Source: Scilla litardierei (Eukaryota > Streptophyta > Magnoliopsida > Asparagales > Asparagaceae). From it: 64,000 bases of DNA. The notes below the pieces were generated by a model. That model saw only the letters and a list, made by a program, of their open reading frames with translations. It did no database searches and was not told the origin of the DNA. A program made the position numbers and the translations under genes. The DNA is taken from assembly GCA_030789695.1 (NCBI GenBank), contig CM061142.1, forward strand, positions 43,757,375-43,821,374, written 5' to 3'. Positions 45,187 through 57,934 of this stretch are shown here, one piece after another (position 1 is the first letter of the stretch; the number at the start of each line of letters is the position of its first letter).

Positions 45187-45596
45187 CGAGTACTAGGTTT
45201 TGTAACAAAAAGAAACGAAAACAACAATCCTACATATACCTTGAATAGATATTACCTATTGTGAAGATTAAGGCATGGAAGATTGAAACCACGAAGTGCT
45301 TGATGAAGATGAGCTTGGATACACTTGGAAACTTCTCCTTAATGCTAGGGTTAAACCACCACTAGATCATGCATTGGATGAAGGAGAAGAAAGCAGGAAA
45401 ATAATTCTCTTCAATGAATAACCTTCAATTTTGGCTCTCTCAAATGATTCGTATAAGTGTGGAGAGATGCCAAAAACAGCCAATCAAACTAGCTTAAATA
45501 GCCCCTTAAAAAAGCCCACAAATGGATAAGAATAATGGCTATAAACGGATAGTCCAAATACCTAACAGATAGATTTTGGGGGTCGACCAGACATCT

Positions 45597-46342
45597 GGAG
45601 TACAAGGACCAGATGTCTGATGAAGAGTGGCTAGACGTCTGGTCTGACATTATGCAACGTCTGGTATGACAGACTCGTCACAGAAAAACACTTGTTCACC
45701 AAAACGATCATAACTCCCTCATATGGACTCCGATTGAGGTGAGTCAAGATGCGTTTGGAAAGCTAACAAGATTTGCAATCAAATGGGCTTGGAATGGATG
45801 AAAAATTCCAACCACTGAAAAACTGACATCTGATTGAAGTCAGAAACAGATTGTAGAATTTTCAACAGATTCAACTGAGAAAACACTAGATCACTAAAAC
45901 GGTCATAACTGACACAAATGAACTCTGATAGAGGTGATCTAAGATGCGTTAGAAATCTAGCAAAGAATGCAATCGAATGGGCTTGAAATAGATAAGAAAT
46001 ACCAACCACAGAGAAACTGACACAGGTTTGAAGTCAGAAACAGATTGCATTAGTTCCAACACAGTGCAACCAGATGTCTGGAGTTCACCACTCAAGCGTT
46101 TGGGCCACTGTACAAGCATATGAGAAGACTTCATCAGACGGCTGCCAAATATGGGTCCAAATAGACAGAGAGCATAAGAAAGTTAGCTCACTCTGTCCAG
46201 GCGCCTGGAGCACATGACCCAGACGTCTGACCCACTATTCAGACGCCTGGTCATAGAAAATCAGGCGACTGACCAAAGGCTATATTCTACAGATCAGAAA
46301 GCAGACACGCCAGGTGTCTGTTGACCCTTCACCAGGTGCCTG
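45597..46342 (-). promoter_or_regulatory. CAGACGTCTG-type palindrome array of Sire-4
   Basis: Sites include CCAGACATCTGG, CCAGATGTCTG, TAGACGTCTGG, CCAGGCGCCTGG, CCAGACGTCTG and CCAGGTGCCTG. The array ends 97 bp from the TATA-like box. GACGTC is the plant bZIP C-box core. Confidence 0.6.
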
Positions 46343-46640
46343 TCCAATCTCTAAAATGCAATCCCATGTGTGTTTAGAGCAATGGACCAAATGGGATGGG
46401 TTCAACATGATTTCTAATGAACTCTAAGATGGATATGATGCAAATGTGAGTGAGTGTGTGCATCTATTCAAGGCTACAAATATTCTAAGTAAGAAAGAGC
46501 AAAATACATGAAGAAATACAAAATGTATTACATTGAAGTTGAATATTCTTCATGCAAGCTATGCTCCAAAGCCTTGAAGCCATCTCCATCATTATCTCAT
46601 CACCTATTTGTTTTGTGTCATCATCAAGATAATCAATTGT

Positions 46641-46954
46641 TAATCTGAGGCTAAAACAAATGAAATGATTAGCACACAATATAATGTTGATCACCATCAA
46701 AACAACAATGGTCTTGAAACCATGAACTAACAGCTTCCACGTGTCATGCATGTGTCATAAATATAACTAACAACGTGTCATAAACTAATCATTTCATCAT
46801 ATTTTATATGTAATCTCTCTTTTCTCCCCCTTTGTCATAATAAAAAAGAAAGGGTGAAACATATAATATCATGAGTGTCACATTATATTTCAAGATATTG
46901 CTTTCTACTGAGCATGACTCTATCTACATAATTTTGGAAGATTAGAAGATAGAT
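46641..46954 (-). other. Sire-4 3' leader
   Basis: Contains a minus-strand polypurine tract (plus-strand ttttctccccctttgtcat, about 46818-46837) like the one in Sire-3 at 34808. No gene. Confidence 0.5.
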
Positions 46955-47702
46955 GTGGAGAACTAATGGAATAGAAATTGTATTAGATAGACTTGACACA
47001 CGGGGTTTAGGAAACTCTTAATTAAAAGATGGAAGGGTGACTAAGACCATGCTCTTGACTGACTTGATAGAGCCATCTATTGTACTTGACTGGGTTCCTT
47101 ACTGTACTTGTTTGACCCATGGATCTTAGGCCCGGATGAGCTCACTCGTGGTACAAGGTGGCTTTCAGGTTACCCTTTGCACTTTTCATTATGAGTCATA
47201 ATGTGGACATTAGTAATTAAATGTTTAAGTTAAGGAAACTATGAAATGATGGTTAGATGTTAATTTAGTAGCCTTCTTCACCTGTTTACACTTAGTTTGT
47301 GACTGCTCTGCTAGTGGTAGGTTTGCATGTTAATGATATAAATGAATGCTATTGTAAATATCGTTTGCTTTATTGTTTCGAATTTGTTGTTTTCACCAAA
47401 TGACGAGCAAGTCTACGAGGAGGCACCTGTATATGAGGAGACAGATTTCCTAATGGAGAACTTAGAATTCTGAGATCAGCATTAGTGAGGAAAGTCTGAT
47501 TTATCTTATCTATCATGTTCTTATATTTCTGCAGAGTGAGAGAGTTGGTAATTCCTTTCCTATTTTAGTATATGTTCTTGTACCATTTTGAAGGATGAAC
47601 AAAGAGTATTTTCATTTATAATATTCCATGTTTTTGTCTCCATTCTGTTTTCATTGGTACCCGTAGGACCTGCATATAATAAATTTTGAATGGCACACGT
47701 AC
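46955..47702 (+). mobile_element. LTR-D: gypsy LTR fragment
   Basis: Ends GGGGCGTTACA, close to the LTR-A and LTR-B ending. It contains a short acidic frame ending ETDFLMENLEF at a TGA (47470-47472). The left end is not defined and no TSD was found, so it is a truncated copy. Confidence 0.4.
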
Positions 47703-48245
47703 ATGGGGCGTTACATAGATTATTTTGAAAAGATTTTTACCACAAAAACTATTTTTCTCTTCTTAAAATCTTCTTGACTGCATACATTAAAAATATGAAC
47801 AATTCTCTCTGTAGAAGAAAACATTCAAATCCAAACAGCTGACTGAAATGCCCCTCCAACGTCTCTCTAACGGCTAGTCAAAATATGAGCATTGGGAGTC
47901 AAAAAACTATAGTAGTCGACTATAGTTGATGGGCTAGTCAAGTAGTATGTAGCTGGTCAACTAGTTCACCAATAGTGGTCGACTAGTTTAGTCTGTCAGA
48001 ATTTTTAGTTAATAGTAGTCGACTACGGCCTAAGAACCGGTCGACTAGTTTCCTGATACTCTTACATGGCTCAAAAAAAAACTTAGGAAATAACTTTTAA
48101 AATGATTTTGAAATATTTTTAGTGTGTTTCTTAGTATGTGAGAGCTTCGAACAAGGCTTTGACATGCTAAGATAAGGAAAATAAAAATTATATCAAAACT
48201 AAATATTACATTGAAGTCCTTTGATTTATCCTTGACATTTCAGAA
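47703..48245 (-). repeat. Cop-6 3' LTR fragment
   Basis: Homologous to 57310-57800 (shared 'cttaaaatcttcttga.tgcatac' and 'cgtctctctaacggctagtcaaaatat'). It contains GGTCGACTAGT-type palindromes (47909-48050). The fragment is fused at about 48245 to the gag C terminus, so the rest of the LTR, the leader and any pol are deleted. Confidence 0.65.
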
Positions 48246-48704
48246 GCTATCTTCTAATCCCATCATATATGAGTACCTAAAAATTAAACAAATATCTTGG
48301 TACCCTTTATCTTTCGGGTCCATCGGATTAATCATAGAAAATGATATTCATCAATATGGAACCAAACCCATTTGGGTTTACACTTCCCATCATAAGCAAA
48401 TCTATAATTTCAATTATAATGAATATTGTTCATGAAACTTGAAACATATTCATCTTTTATTTGGATATCCCTCTCTTGGGTATCCAATCTTTGACAAATC
48501 CATTTCTAGTACGATGAACCATAGCATGAGTAAGATTATGCCTAGATTTTTGATCGGTTTTGTTATAACTTAGGCCAAATTTGCTATTTAAAGGTTTTGT
48601 GAGCTAATCAAATCATCTGAATTCTCTTTACCCCTAGTAAACTAATTCACGTTTCTATAAAGATACTAATACTTAGCCTTAATGGTGGACATAGTCTTTT
48701 CTAA
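48246..48704 (-). pseudogene. gag: Cop-6 gag, C-terminal remnant
   Basis: Minus-strand translation, with many stops, shows KPKWVWFHIDEYH and RIRWTRK-like pieces reminiscent of the end of Sirevirus-type Gag. It continues at 55467 on the far side of Tat-1. Confidence 0.4.
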
Positions 48705-48709
48705 GTCAC

Positions 48710-50305
48710 TGTTGACACGAGAATGTGCACCCCCAAAAATGTATGCACACTCTCACCCCCAAGTGCAAGGGTGTCAGAGCAATATATTCCCAATGAGTTC
48801 GGGGTCGAATCCACATGGATGCTGTGTTATATTACCTATCGATTCTAAGTTGGTTATGCTTTGGTTCATTAGGTGGAGGGGGATTGCAGCAAGTCGTAAT
48901 GGCGATGGATGTGAAGGTCGAGGGTGTCACAATCAACAAAATACAACCAAAGACTCCACACAAAAGAAAACAAATAAAACAGAGAAAACAAATGGGAGAA
49001 AGATAACTAGGGTGTCGGGATCCCCACAACCGCTTCAGGCGTGAAAAATGATGTAACTGTACCAATCTCTTGATACACCATCACGAAATATAACCAAATT
49101 CGGTGCCAATCTCTTGATACACCTCCTCTAGCGCAAAATAGCCCTTACAATAGGGTTCAACCTAACCCTAGCAAGGAATTCTACTCAATCATAATAATAA
49201 AGAAATAGAAATTTAGATTCAACATTGCAAGCATCACAAGAAACAATCAAATAGATCAAACCAACAAATAAAATACTTAGCCCAATATTGATTCAAGATC
49301 CAATACAATCTTCCATAAAATAAGGGGGGCCGATGGCATAGCCTAACCTCTAAAAATGTCGTCCAAAACCCAAAAGAGGGATCCCCGAAGTGACGACTAC
49401 AACATACCTTATATAGGGTACCCCACAACCCTAGAGAATCCCAAGAAAACCTTCGAAAATCGGGCTAAACCCAATAGAAATCGCAACTTTAAGTTGTTTG
49501 GGTCCACACCTGCTCGGCCGAGCACATTATACAGTTCTGCCCGAGCACAATTTTCAGCACTGATTTATCAATTTGCAGATATTTCCTAGGACTCATCCGA
49601 CATCCGTTTCGTGCGTTCTTGGCGGTGTTGGAACCGGTGTGAAGTCTACTATTTGGAAAAAATATGATAAAATAGTGTAAAATCACGAATGATAACAGAT
49701 CTTCAGAGAGTGAAAGACTGTCCAGTTTTGTGCACTTTCTACTCCACTCGGCCGAGCGCAAGTGTCGCTCGGTCGAGTGCCTCTTGGGGCTCCAAAACAC
49801 AGCTCTGGAATGTGAGGGAACTCGATCGAGTTCCCCTTCGCTCGGTCGAGCCAAGTTGACAGAGAAATCCTATGCAAATTCAGAGGGGGTCGCTCGGCCC
49901 GAGCACGTGGGTCGCTCGGCCAAGCGGCCTCCTTCTAGTAAGCCTTCTTGCCTTCGTTTTTTCTCTTCTTTTCGTGACATCAGCTCGGCTGAGCGGGTCA
50001 TACCGCTCGGTCGAGTGGTTTGGAATGGCAGCACAATCCAAGTCAGCTCGGCCTTTTATTCTTTCTTGGCTTCTTCTCCATCAGCATAAAATCCTCAAAT
50101 ACGATGCCATTGATGCTCCGGCATCGATGATTATGTCCTTCTCTTCCATATGCTCCAAATTGATCGATATTCCCTAAAAATGCAATAAAACACTCAAGAG
50201 TCAAATAGTTCAGGAAATCAATGAAATAAGGGAAGTTAACATGCTTCAAGTAATGATTTTGACGTGTAAACATACAGAAAAGATGTGAAATTTAGGGACA
50301 CATCA
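48710..50305 (-). repeat. Tat-1 3' LTR
   Basis: Minus-strand TGATGTGTCCC...CGTGTCAACA, 1596 bp. TATA (plus-strand TTATATAG) at 49409-49416. GCTCGGCCGAGC array at 49512-50053. Confidence 0.85.
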
Positions 50306-52700
50306 AAATCCCCCAAGCTTACCTCTTGCTCGTTCTCGAGGAAGACAAACGAGATTAAAACCGGGGAATGGAGATATACGAAAGGGTGAGGTGATGAACG
50401 TGACAGAAAAAAGGAGCAAATAAAACGATCTCAGAATCATATGATATTCTCAAATCAGCTCAAAGAAATAGAATCGCATGCACACACATACCGTGGTAAA
50501 AGATATTGCACACTATTGTAAAATTTTCATATTCATATCAACACATAGTACTCAAGAGTAGAATGAAGGTAAGGGATCTTAACGAAGTTTATAAAATCTG
50601 CTTTTATTCCCCTCCTAGACTTCATAGCATACATGGTATACACAGCAACGGCCGCACACTTTTCAATTACTAATCCTAACTGAAGCGCGGAATAGCATGC
50701 AACACAAGCAATAGAGAATGGGAAGTATCAATGCCAAACACAAACCCACATCAACTCCTAAAGGTCACGCCACACCTCAATCAATTTCTAAGCGGTGGAA
50801 TTTTTCTAACTTTCGTCGTCAATGTACAAACTCCACTCTATTGGCATACTCACTCAATTTGGTCACAAGAGTTTTTCCCCCAAGCTTAGCTTGGTGTATC
50901 ACATCCAAGAAATGGAAAATAATTTGGAATTTTTGGTTCTGGGTTTTCATTTTCCTAAAAGATAAGTAATTGGCTCCAAGAATTGAGATTTTTTATTTTT
51001 CTTTGAATTTTTGAAACTTTGTTTCATAGAATTTTTGTAGGAGCAAAGAATTTGAAATATTGATTTTTGGGCTCCTTTGGCATATTGGCTCTTTTTTGAA
51101 TATTTGGAATTTAGAGCTAAAAATTTTCATTTGACGAGAATTTTTGGGAAATGGATGTGACATAAGTAGTTGGGGAGGAAAATCTAGCGACATGTAGAGA
51201 TTTTAAGATATTTGTGGAGAAGGAAATAATAAATCTATCGGTTCACTAAAATTTTCCATTTTGTGCATAACGGCTAAGATAGACTCATTCCTACCTAGAT
51301 TTCTCATAAGGATAGTTTATCTAGTTATATCAATGAGTGTGGTGGTCTATCGACACAGTTTCAATCACATACATGCAAAAAGCAATATGAATAGAGATGA
51401 TAATGCATTTTGCTTCAATTAGACTAGTAATGCATGAATCTTGGTGTGTGTTCATTGAAGGTTTACTAATAATGCTAATCCATTTACTTGGGGTCATAAG
51501 GCATCAATTATTCACATACAATGAGATATCGAAAAGAAATATATCAGAGCACGAATAATACACATGAAAATTCACAAATAGTGGCAAAAAGTTTTTAAAA
51601 TGTTTGTGTGTGGCATGCAAAACGACAGTGCACTCCCCCAAGATGAACATCACATTGTCCTCAATGTGAATATGAAAATCCATGATAAAGGACAATGGCA
51701 ATAATGAGGGGCTACACATCAAAATGATCATCCTCTCCCCCAAGCTATATCATAGTGCCCGGTGTGGACAGATGTGCATAAAAATTGGTGAAAGGAAAAC
51801 AAGCATCAAGATATGGGTGTGCAATCAAATCATAGAATAGGGTGGGCTGCAAAAGATTATTGTGTTGCCGTTATATGAGGTGATATGTTTTATTCAAACT
51901 AACTATGAAAGCAGGAAATCTATACGGTCATCTCGCTGTCGAGAGGATTCGAGTTTATTTAAAGCATAAAAATATACTACTGGATCGGGTTCACCTGATT
52001 CAAAAGGCGGATCCAATATCTTCAGCGGTGCATCTAGCTGTCCTCTTAGCACCTTTCGTGGCTCTGCCAGCTACGTGTAGCCACTAACACCAACGAACTC
52101 CAGCAATGCAGCCCCTAGCATCTCCCCAAGGATTCCACCTGTACCATGTAGGAGACGATATACATCAGTTCATCGTCGAAATTTCCCCACATGATATATG
52201 AATCCCAAAGAAAATCATCGACAGAAATAACGGAAATTAAATCTAGTTGATGATACTTCCCTGAGATCGTATCTCTACTCTCTGCAATTGTGACGTCTCT
52301 CTTCATGGTGTTCTCTTCAAGTTCTTTAAGCAGTAACACGTCCAAGCATACCTCAGGTCTATAAGAGTATGTGTGATGTAAAAGGTACGACGTGTCAAAT
52401 ACATCTGAATCAAAATAATATCAAAAAAAAAATATCAAACAAAGTACATGATTCAGAGACGGTGTGGGAAAAAAGGTATCCCAGAGTGGGAGCAATAAGC
52501 TCTGGTGGATACTCCTCTGATGCTCAGCCTCGAACGATAATGGAGGTGACTGCTGAAGCTCGGTTGGAAGTGGACCAAACTCAAGCTCCATATGTGTGCA
52601 GATGTCCTTGTCCTAAGTCACGTCATCCTCGATGGTCTGCTCATGCTTTGTAAGCATGGCATCCTCAATAATAGTCCCTGGTGGTGCAGGCTGCTCTGTA
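50306..52700 (-). other. Tat-1 internal non-coding region
   Basis: AT-rich; no frame recognised. It holds several purine tracts on the minus strand, such as plus-strand ctcccccaagct near 51736 and actcccccaagatg near 51632, typical of Tat-like leaders. Confidence 0.5.
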
Positions 52701-52708
52701 TCTTCAAT

Positions 52709-53395
52709 CTGTGGAGAGGGGTCAAGAGCGAGAGACGGCTTGGGCACAACATCATAGACAATGCCATCGTTGCCTTTGCTGGTCTCGTCCTTGTGGCAAT
52801 GTAGAAATGCAGAATGTCTCCCCCAAGCTGAACGTGAATATCATCCTCAATAGTAACTGCAGCAGACACACAATTCATAATAAAATTAACGAGCTCTCGT
52901 TCAGATGGATCACTTGCCATGACGACTAATGAGCCAGTAGATCGAGCATCGTTCAGCATGCGTCCCAAAGTTGCTATCGAATATAGATCATCAATGGTAT
53001 TCACTTGCATCCTGTTCATGAATTCCACTAAAGGTTCCAGTAGCTTCAACCTGTGGAGAGGGGTCAAGAGCGAGATGCGGCTCGGGCACGACAGCATAGA
53101 CAATGCCATCGTTGCCTTTGTTGGTCTCGTCTTTGGTGGCATTGTAGAAATGCAGAATCTCTTCCCCAAGTTGAACGTGAATATCATCCTCATTAGTACC
53201 TGCAGCAGACACACGATTCATGATAAAATTAACGAGCTCTCGTTCAAATGGATCACTTACTATGACGACTAATGAGCCAGTAGATCAAGCATCATTCAGC
53301 ATGCATCCCAAAGATGCTGCCGAATATTGATCGTCGATGATATTCACTTGCTTCCTGTTCAGAATTCCATTGAAGGTTCATGTAGTCCTTTAGTG
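52709..53395 (-). repeat. ~342-bp tandem duplication in Tat-1
   Basis: 'ctgtggagaggggtcaagag' at about 52709 recurs at about 53051, and the copies run in parallel through 'gaattcca.t.aaggttc'. Identity is high by eye. The minus frames give DDIHVQLG..ILHFYNAT and SERELVNFIMN in both copies. Confidence 0.75.
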
Positions 53396-53595
53396 AAGAA
53401 ATGGAGTAGCCTTGAGTCATCAAACACATGTTCTGGCGCATCTGTCATTAAATCTTCGAACCTCTACCAGGCTTGCCAGAAGGATTCTCCATCAACCTTC
53501 TTGAACCTGGCGATCATTGCTTGGTCTAGAAAAGGTTTTATCCTGCACACCTTCACTACAAATGGGGGTTCCATTGTTGCACCAAATGCACCTAA
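53335..53595 (-). pseudogene. gag: Gypsy gag remnant of Tat-1
   Basis: Minus strand reads MIARFKKVDGESFWQAWYRF, then EDLMTDAPEHVFDDSRLLHF, then FTKGLHEPS. This is the W.RF..L......H......L..F..GL motif of Ty3/gypsy Gag (retrotrans_gag). Only this stretch of Gag survives; stops follow in the duplicated region. Confidence 0.7.
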
Positions 53596-53810
53596 TTAAA
53601 CAAAGATAAATAACCTGAAAAAGAACGTCAGTGGCACAATAGAGATAGAGATAATAACAATGTGATGATGGGGATAAAAATCTCTTTTTTATTTCTTTTT
53701 ATAAATTTTTTTCAAGTGTTTTATTTATTTTTTATTTTTTCGAAGTCAAACAACATAATTGTGATAAATAAGTAATATGGCGGAACGCCTCATCGACAAC
53801 GGTGACATTT

Positions 53811-55461
53811 TGTTGACATGAGAATGCGCACCCCCAAAAAGGTATGCACACACTCACCCCCAAGTGCAAGGGTGTCAAAGCAATATATCTCCGATGAGTT
53901 CGCGGTCGAATCCACAAGGAGGTGGTGCTATACTATCTATTGATCCTAGGTTGGTTAAGCTTCGGTTTATTAGGTGGAGGTGGATTGTGGCAAGTCATAA
54001 CGGCGATGGATGTGAAGGTCGAGGGTATCGCAATCAACAAAACAAAAGACTCCATATAAAAGAAAATAAATAAAACAGAGAAAACAAATGGGAGAAAGAT
54101 CACTAGGGTGTCGGTGTCCCCACTACCGCTTCAGGCGTGAAAAATGATGTAACTGTACCAATCTCTTGGTACACCATCACGAAATATAACCAAATTCGAT
54201 GCCAATCTCTTGATACACCTTCTCTAGAGCAAAATAGCCCTAACAGTAGGGTTCAAACTAACCCTAGCAAGCAATTCTACTCAATCATAGCAATAAAGAA
54301 ATAGAACTTTAGATTCAATATTGCAAGCATCACAAGAAACAATCAAATAGATCAAACAAACAAATAAAATACTTAGCTCAATAGTGATTCAATATCCAAT
54401 ACAATCTTCCATCAAATAAGAGGGAGCCGATGGCGTAGCCTAACCTTTGAAAATGTCGTCCAAACCCCAAAAGAGGGATCCCGCAATGACGGCTAAAAAC
54501 ATAGGTTATATAGGGTACCCCAAAACCCTAGAGAATCCCAAGAAAACCCCAAAAAATCGGGCTAAACCCAATAGAAATCACAACTTTAAGTTGTCTGGGC
54601 CCACACCGGCTCGGCCGAGCACATTGCACAGTTTTGCCCGAGCACAATTTTCAGCACAGATTCGTCAACTTACAGAAATTCTCTATGACTCATCCGACAT
54701 CCGTTTCGGACATTCTTGGCGGTGTTGGAACCGGTATGAAGTCTACTATCTGGAAAACATATGAGAAAAATAGTATAAATTCTTGGATGATAGCAGATCT
54801 TTAAAGAGTGAAGGGATGTCTAGTTTTCTGCACTTTCTACTTTGCTCAGCCGAGCGCAAGTGCCGCTCGATCGAGCATGCCCTAGGGCTCGAGCGCAAGT
54901 GCCTCTCGATCAAGCATGCCCTAGGGCTCGATCGAGCACCTCTTGGGGCTCAAAAAACATGTGTGGAATGTGGGAGAACTCGGTCGAGTGCCCCTTCGCT
55001 CAGCTGAGCCAAGTTGACAGAGAAATCCTAGGCGAATTCAGAGGGGTCGCTCGGCCCGAGCACATGGGTCGCTCAGCCGAATGGCCTCCTTCCAGTAAGC
55101 CTTCTTGCCCTCATTTTTTCTCTTCTTTTCGTGACATCGGCTTGGCTGAGCGGGTCATGCCGTTCGGCCGAGCGGTTTGGAATGGCATCACAATCCAAGT
55201 AGCTCATCATCTTCTTCTTTCTTAGCTTCTTCTCCATCATCATGAACTCCTCAAATATGATGCCACTGACGCTCCGGCATCGACGATTATATCCTTCTCT
55301 CCCATATGCTCCAAATTGATCGATATTCCCTGAAAATGCAATAAAACACTCGAGCGTGAAATAGTTCAGGAAATCAATGAAATATGGGAATTTAACATGC
55401 CTTAAGCAGTGATTTTGACGTGTAAATATACAGAAAAGATGGGGAATTTAGGGACACGTCA
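53811..55461 (-). repeat. Tat-1 5' LTR
   Basis: 1651 bp. TATA (plus-strand TTATATAG) at 54506-54513. The array 54609-55180 holds GCTCGGCCGAGC, CTCGATCGAG and variants. An extra local duplication (54850-54930) lengthens it relative to the 3' LTR. By eye clearly more diverged from its partner than the Sire-2 LTR pair. Confidence 0.85.
54609..55180 (-). promoter_or_regulatory. GCTCGGCCGAGC palindrome array of Tat-1
   Basis: Sites such as GCTCGGCCGAGC, GCTCGATCGAGC and GCTCGGCCCGAGC. It ends 95 bp from the TATA box. The matching array in the other LTR is 49512-50053. Confidence 0.65.
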
Positions 55462-55466
55462 GTCAC

Positions 55467-56765
55467 TAAACTTATCACTTATGTTTCTTTACTCATCACT
55501 AAGCAACTTATTCTTATTTATAAGCTCATTATTCTTACTAGTTAATTTTAAATTTTCTTCTTCAATCTTCTCTAAATAAGAAGTTTTAGTATTGCAAGTT
55601 TATACTTCTTTTTATGAGTCAAAAGTTCTCTTAAGTTGCTCTCATATTGCACATATAACTTATGAAACTTTTCTCCAATCAAACTCACTATCACTATCAC
55701 TAGAGTCCGAGTCAGAGTTTACCTTGTTGTCCTTCATAGACATGAAGCATGTGTAGGCTCTCTCTCTTCTTTCTCCTCTATCTTCTTCTTTTCCTTCAGA
55801 TGATGAAGAGCCATCTGATGGTTCATTTTAGTTTATATCCTAAGCAGCATGGCTTTCTTCTTTAGCTTCTTGCATTTCATTATGACATTTCCCTTATTCG
55901 TTGCTATTTGGCAATCTCTCTTCAAGTGCCCAGACTTATTGCATCCAAAACAGACAGGAGATTCATTATATAATCTAAGTTTTCTATTTTAGAGTTTACC
56001 AGCCTTGAGGATTTTTCTAAAATTCTTTGAGATGAGGGCTATTTGCTCCTCAACTTTATCTCCAGAATCCTCTGTCTTTGAGGTGGCTTTGAAAGCAATG
56101 GTCTTTTTTCTTGGCTTGCTTCTTGTCTCTCCTCTGTTGCAATTAGAGCTCATATGCCATGAGATTGCCAATTAAGTCTTCTAAGGTGAGCTTGGAAAGA
56201 TCATTCCCTTCTTTTATGGCCATAGCCTTCCTCTCCCACTCAGGTGTGAGAGATTGAGAATCTAGGTTATATGGTCGCTTTGTGAGTAGCTCTTGCCAAG
56301 TCCCGTAAGAGTGTTGATGATCTTATGAAGAGAATGTACATCTTTGTAATTTATTCTCTCAAACTCATCTCAAAAGCTTTATACCTACGAACATAAAGAG
56401 AGGTTTTAGAAATTTGAACTTTAGTGTTGCCTTCATGAGTTACCTCGAGGATCTTTCATATTTCATATTTCATATTTCATAAGAAAATAAGCCCCGTTGC
56501 TCTCCATATTGTCAATGACACAATAAAGAATGTTCATTACTTTGGCATTTAATGCATCACGCTTATTTTCTTCTTTGGTCCATGAAGTCCTTGGCTTTGT
56601 TGGTTCTTCATATAGAGACTCCACCATGGTCCACAAGTCATATGAGATGGTCTTGAGATAGATCTTGATGTGATTCTTCTAACTCTTATAGTTTGATCCA
56701 GTAAGCAATGGTGCACTAGAAATGGATTGGCATTCGGGGAAGGTGTTGTTGTTAGTTGACACCAT
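55467..56765 (-). pseudogene. gag: Cop-6 gag, N-terminal part
   Basis: ATG at 56763-56765, 14 nt from the primer-binding site. The reading starts MVSTNNNTFPECQ, with KIYLKTISYDLWTMVES and KRDALNAKVMN, typical copia Gag. A zinc knuckle CFGCNKSGHLKRDC lies at 55912-55953. Many frameshifts and stops. Tat-1 is inserted in its C-terminal part. Confidence 0.65.
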
Positions 56766-56779
56766 CGTTCAATGTCTTG

Positions 56780-56791
56780 GCTCTGATGCCA
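56780..56791 (-). other. Degenerate primer-binding site of Cop-6
   Basis: Minus-strand TGGCATCAGAGC, one substitution from the Met-tRNA site. Confidence 0.75.
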
Positions 56792-56796
56792 ATCAT

Positions 56797-57934
56797 TGGA
56801 TCCCTGTGGATGGCAAGTAGACATTAATTGGGATGAATAATGTTTATAAAATAATAAAAGCTCCTCTAGAAAATCTATCTAAGAATATAATTAGAATTAC
56901 CTAATTTAATTTTAATCAACAACAATTAAACCTTGCAATAGAGTATGCAGCGGAAAATAAGCAAGAAACAATTCACAACACAGAAAGGAACAATCACAAA
57001 CAAAATAGTTACCCTAGTTCAGTCACCACGTGACCTACATCCAGCATCCAAGTCCCACTTGGCAAATTCCACTATTTCGAAGAATAGTGCAACCTTCAAA
57101 GAGAATTTTTACAATACACACCTCTTCTCAAGAGAATTTGTACTTATAAAGATTTTGATACAATTACATATAGTCTTGACTTGAATCTCGCGTGTGTGTG
57201 TAGTGGCTATAAAGAAAATCTTGATCTCAAAAGTTGGAAACTTTGGCTTTGGAAGATCAAGGGTTTAGCCAAGTAAGTACTTAAGATCAAAAGGCCAAGA
57301 GAAAGAGAGGTTTTGAAATACTTTTTAGCACAAATATTTTTTTCTCTCTTAAAATCTTCTTGAATGCATACATTAAAAATCTGAACAACCCTCTCTTTAT
57401 AAGGGAAAATTCAGGTCCAAACAGTTAACCAAAATATCCCTCCAATGTCTCTCTAACGGCTAGTCAAAATATAGATGTTAGGAGTCAAACAACTATGCTA
57501 GTTGACTATAGTTGATGGACTATTTGACTATTATGGAGCTATTCAACTAGTTCACCAATAGTGGTCGACTAGTTCAGTCTATCAGAATTTCCCAAGAACA
57601 GTAGTAGGCCACAACACAAGAACTGGTCGACTAGTTTCCTGAGGCTAAAAAAAACTTAGGAAATAACTTTCAAAGTAATTTTAAAATATTTTTAGTGCGT
57701 TCCTAAGCGTGTGGGAGAGTTTCAACCAAGGCATTAACATGCTAAGACAAGGAAAATAAATATTACATCAAAAATAAATATTACATTGAAGTCTTTTGAT
57801 GTATCATTGACACTTTGAGCTCATTGTCTAGTTTTTGAATCATGGTCTTGTTGAACCCACTCTAACTTTGTGTGTTCCTTGATTAGCTTGAAACTCATAT
57901 ACATGCACTCATAACTTATTAGATGACATGTTTG
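56797..57934 (-). repeat. Cop-6 5' LTR, interrupted by Tork-7
   Basis: Its 3' end is next to the primer-binding site. TATA (plus-strand TTTATAAG) at 57396-57403. A GGTCGACTAG-type array lies at about 57490-57637. It continues beyond Tork-7 at 63985-64000 (GCTTATCATCAAAACAA), leaving the window. Confidence 0.7.

Larger units (their letters stand above)
42206..46640 (-). mobile_element. Sire-4: Sirevirus-like 3' LTR, interrupted by LTR-B
   Basis: Two parts, 42206-42560 and 45192-46640, separated by LTR-B and its TSD. It contains the CAGACGTCTG array, a TATA-like box (plus-strand TTAAATA, 45494-45500) and a ~175-bp tandem duplication (45778-45860 against 45953-46045). Ends are approximate. The left end lies in Sire-5 DNA. 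Confidence 0.5.
48710..55461 (-). mobile_element. Tat-1: non-autonomous Tat/Athila-like gypsy element
   Basis: LTRs 48710-50305 and 53811-55461 with a perfect TSD GTCAC (48705-48709, 55462-55466). Orientation is minus. A degenerate primer-binding site (minus-strand TGTCACCGTTGTCGATG, 53791-53807) is close to the Asp-tRNA-type site TGGCGCCGTTGCC of Tat/Athila elements. A polypurine tract (plus-strand aaatcccccaagctt, 50306-50320) abuts the other LTR. The internal region is only 3.5 kb, with a gag remnant and no pol. Confidence 0.8.

Noticed and set aside
46955..47702. A complete solo LTR with TSD TAGAT
   Set aside because: TAGAT follows the right end, but no matching TAGAT-TG junction exists on the left at a plausible distance.
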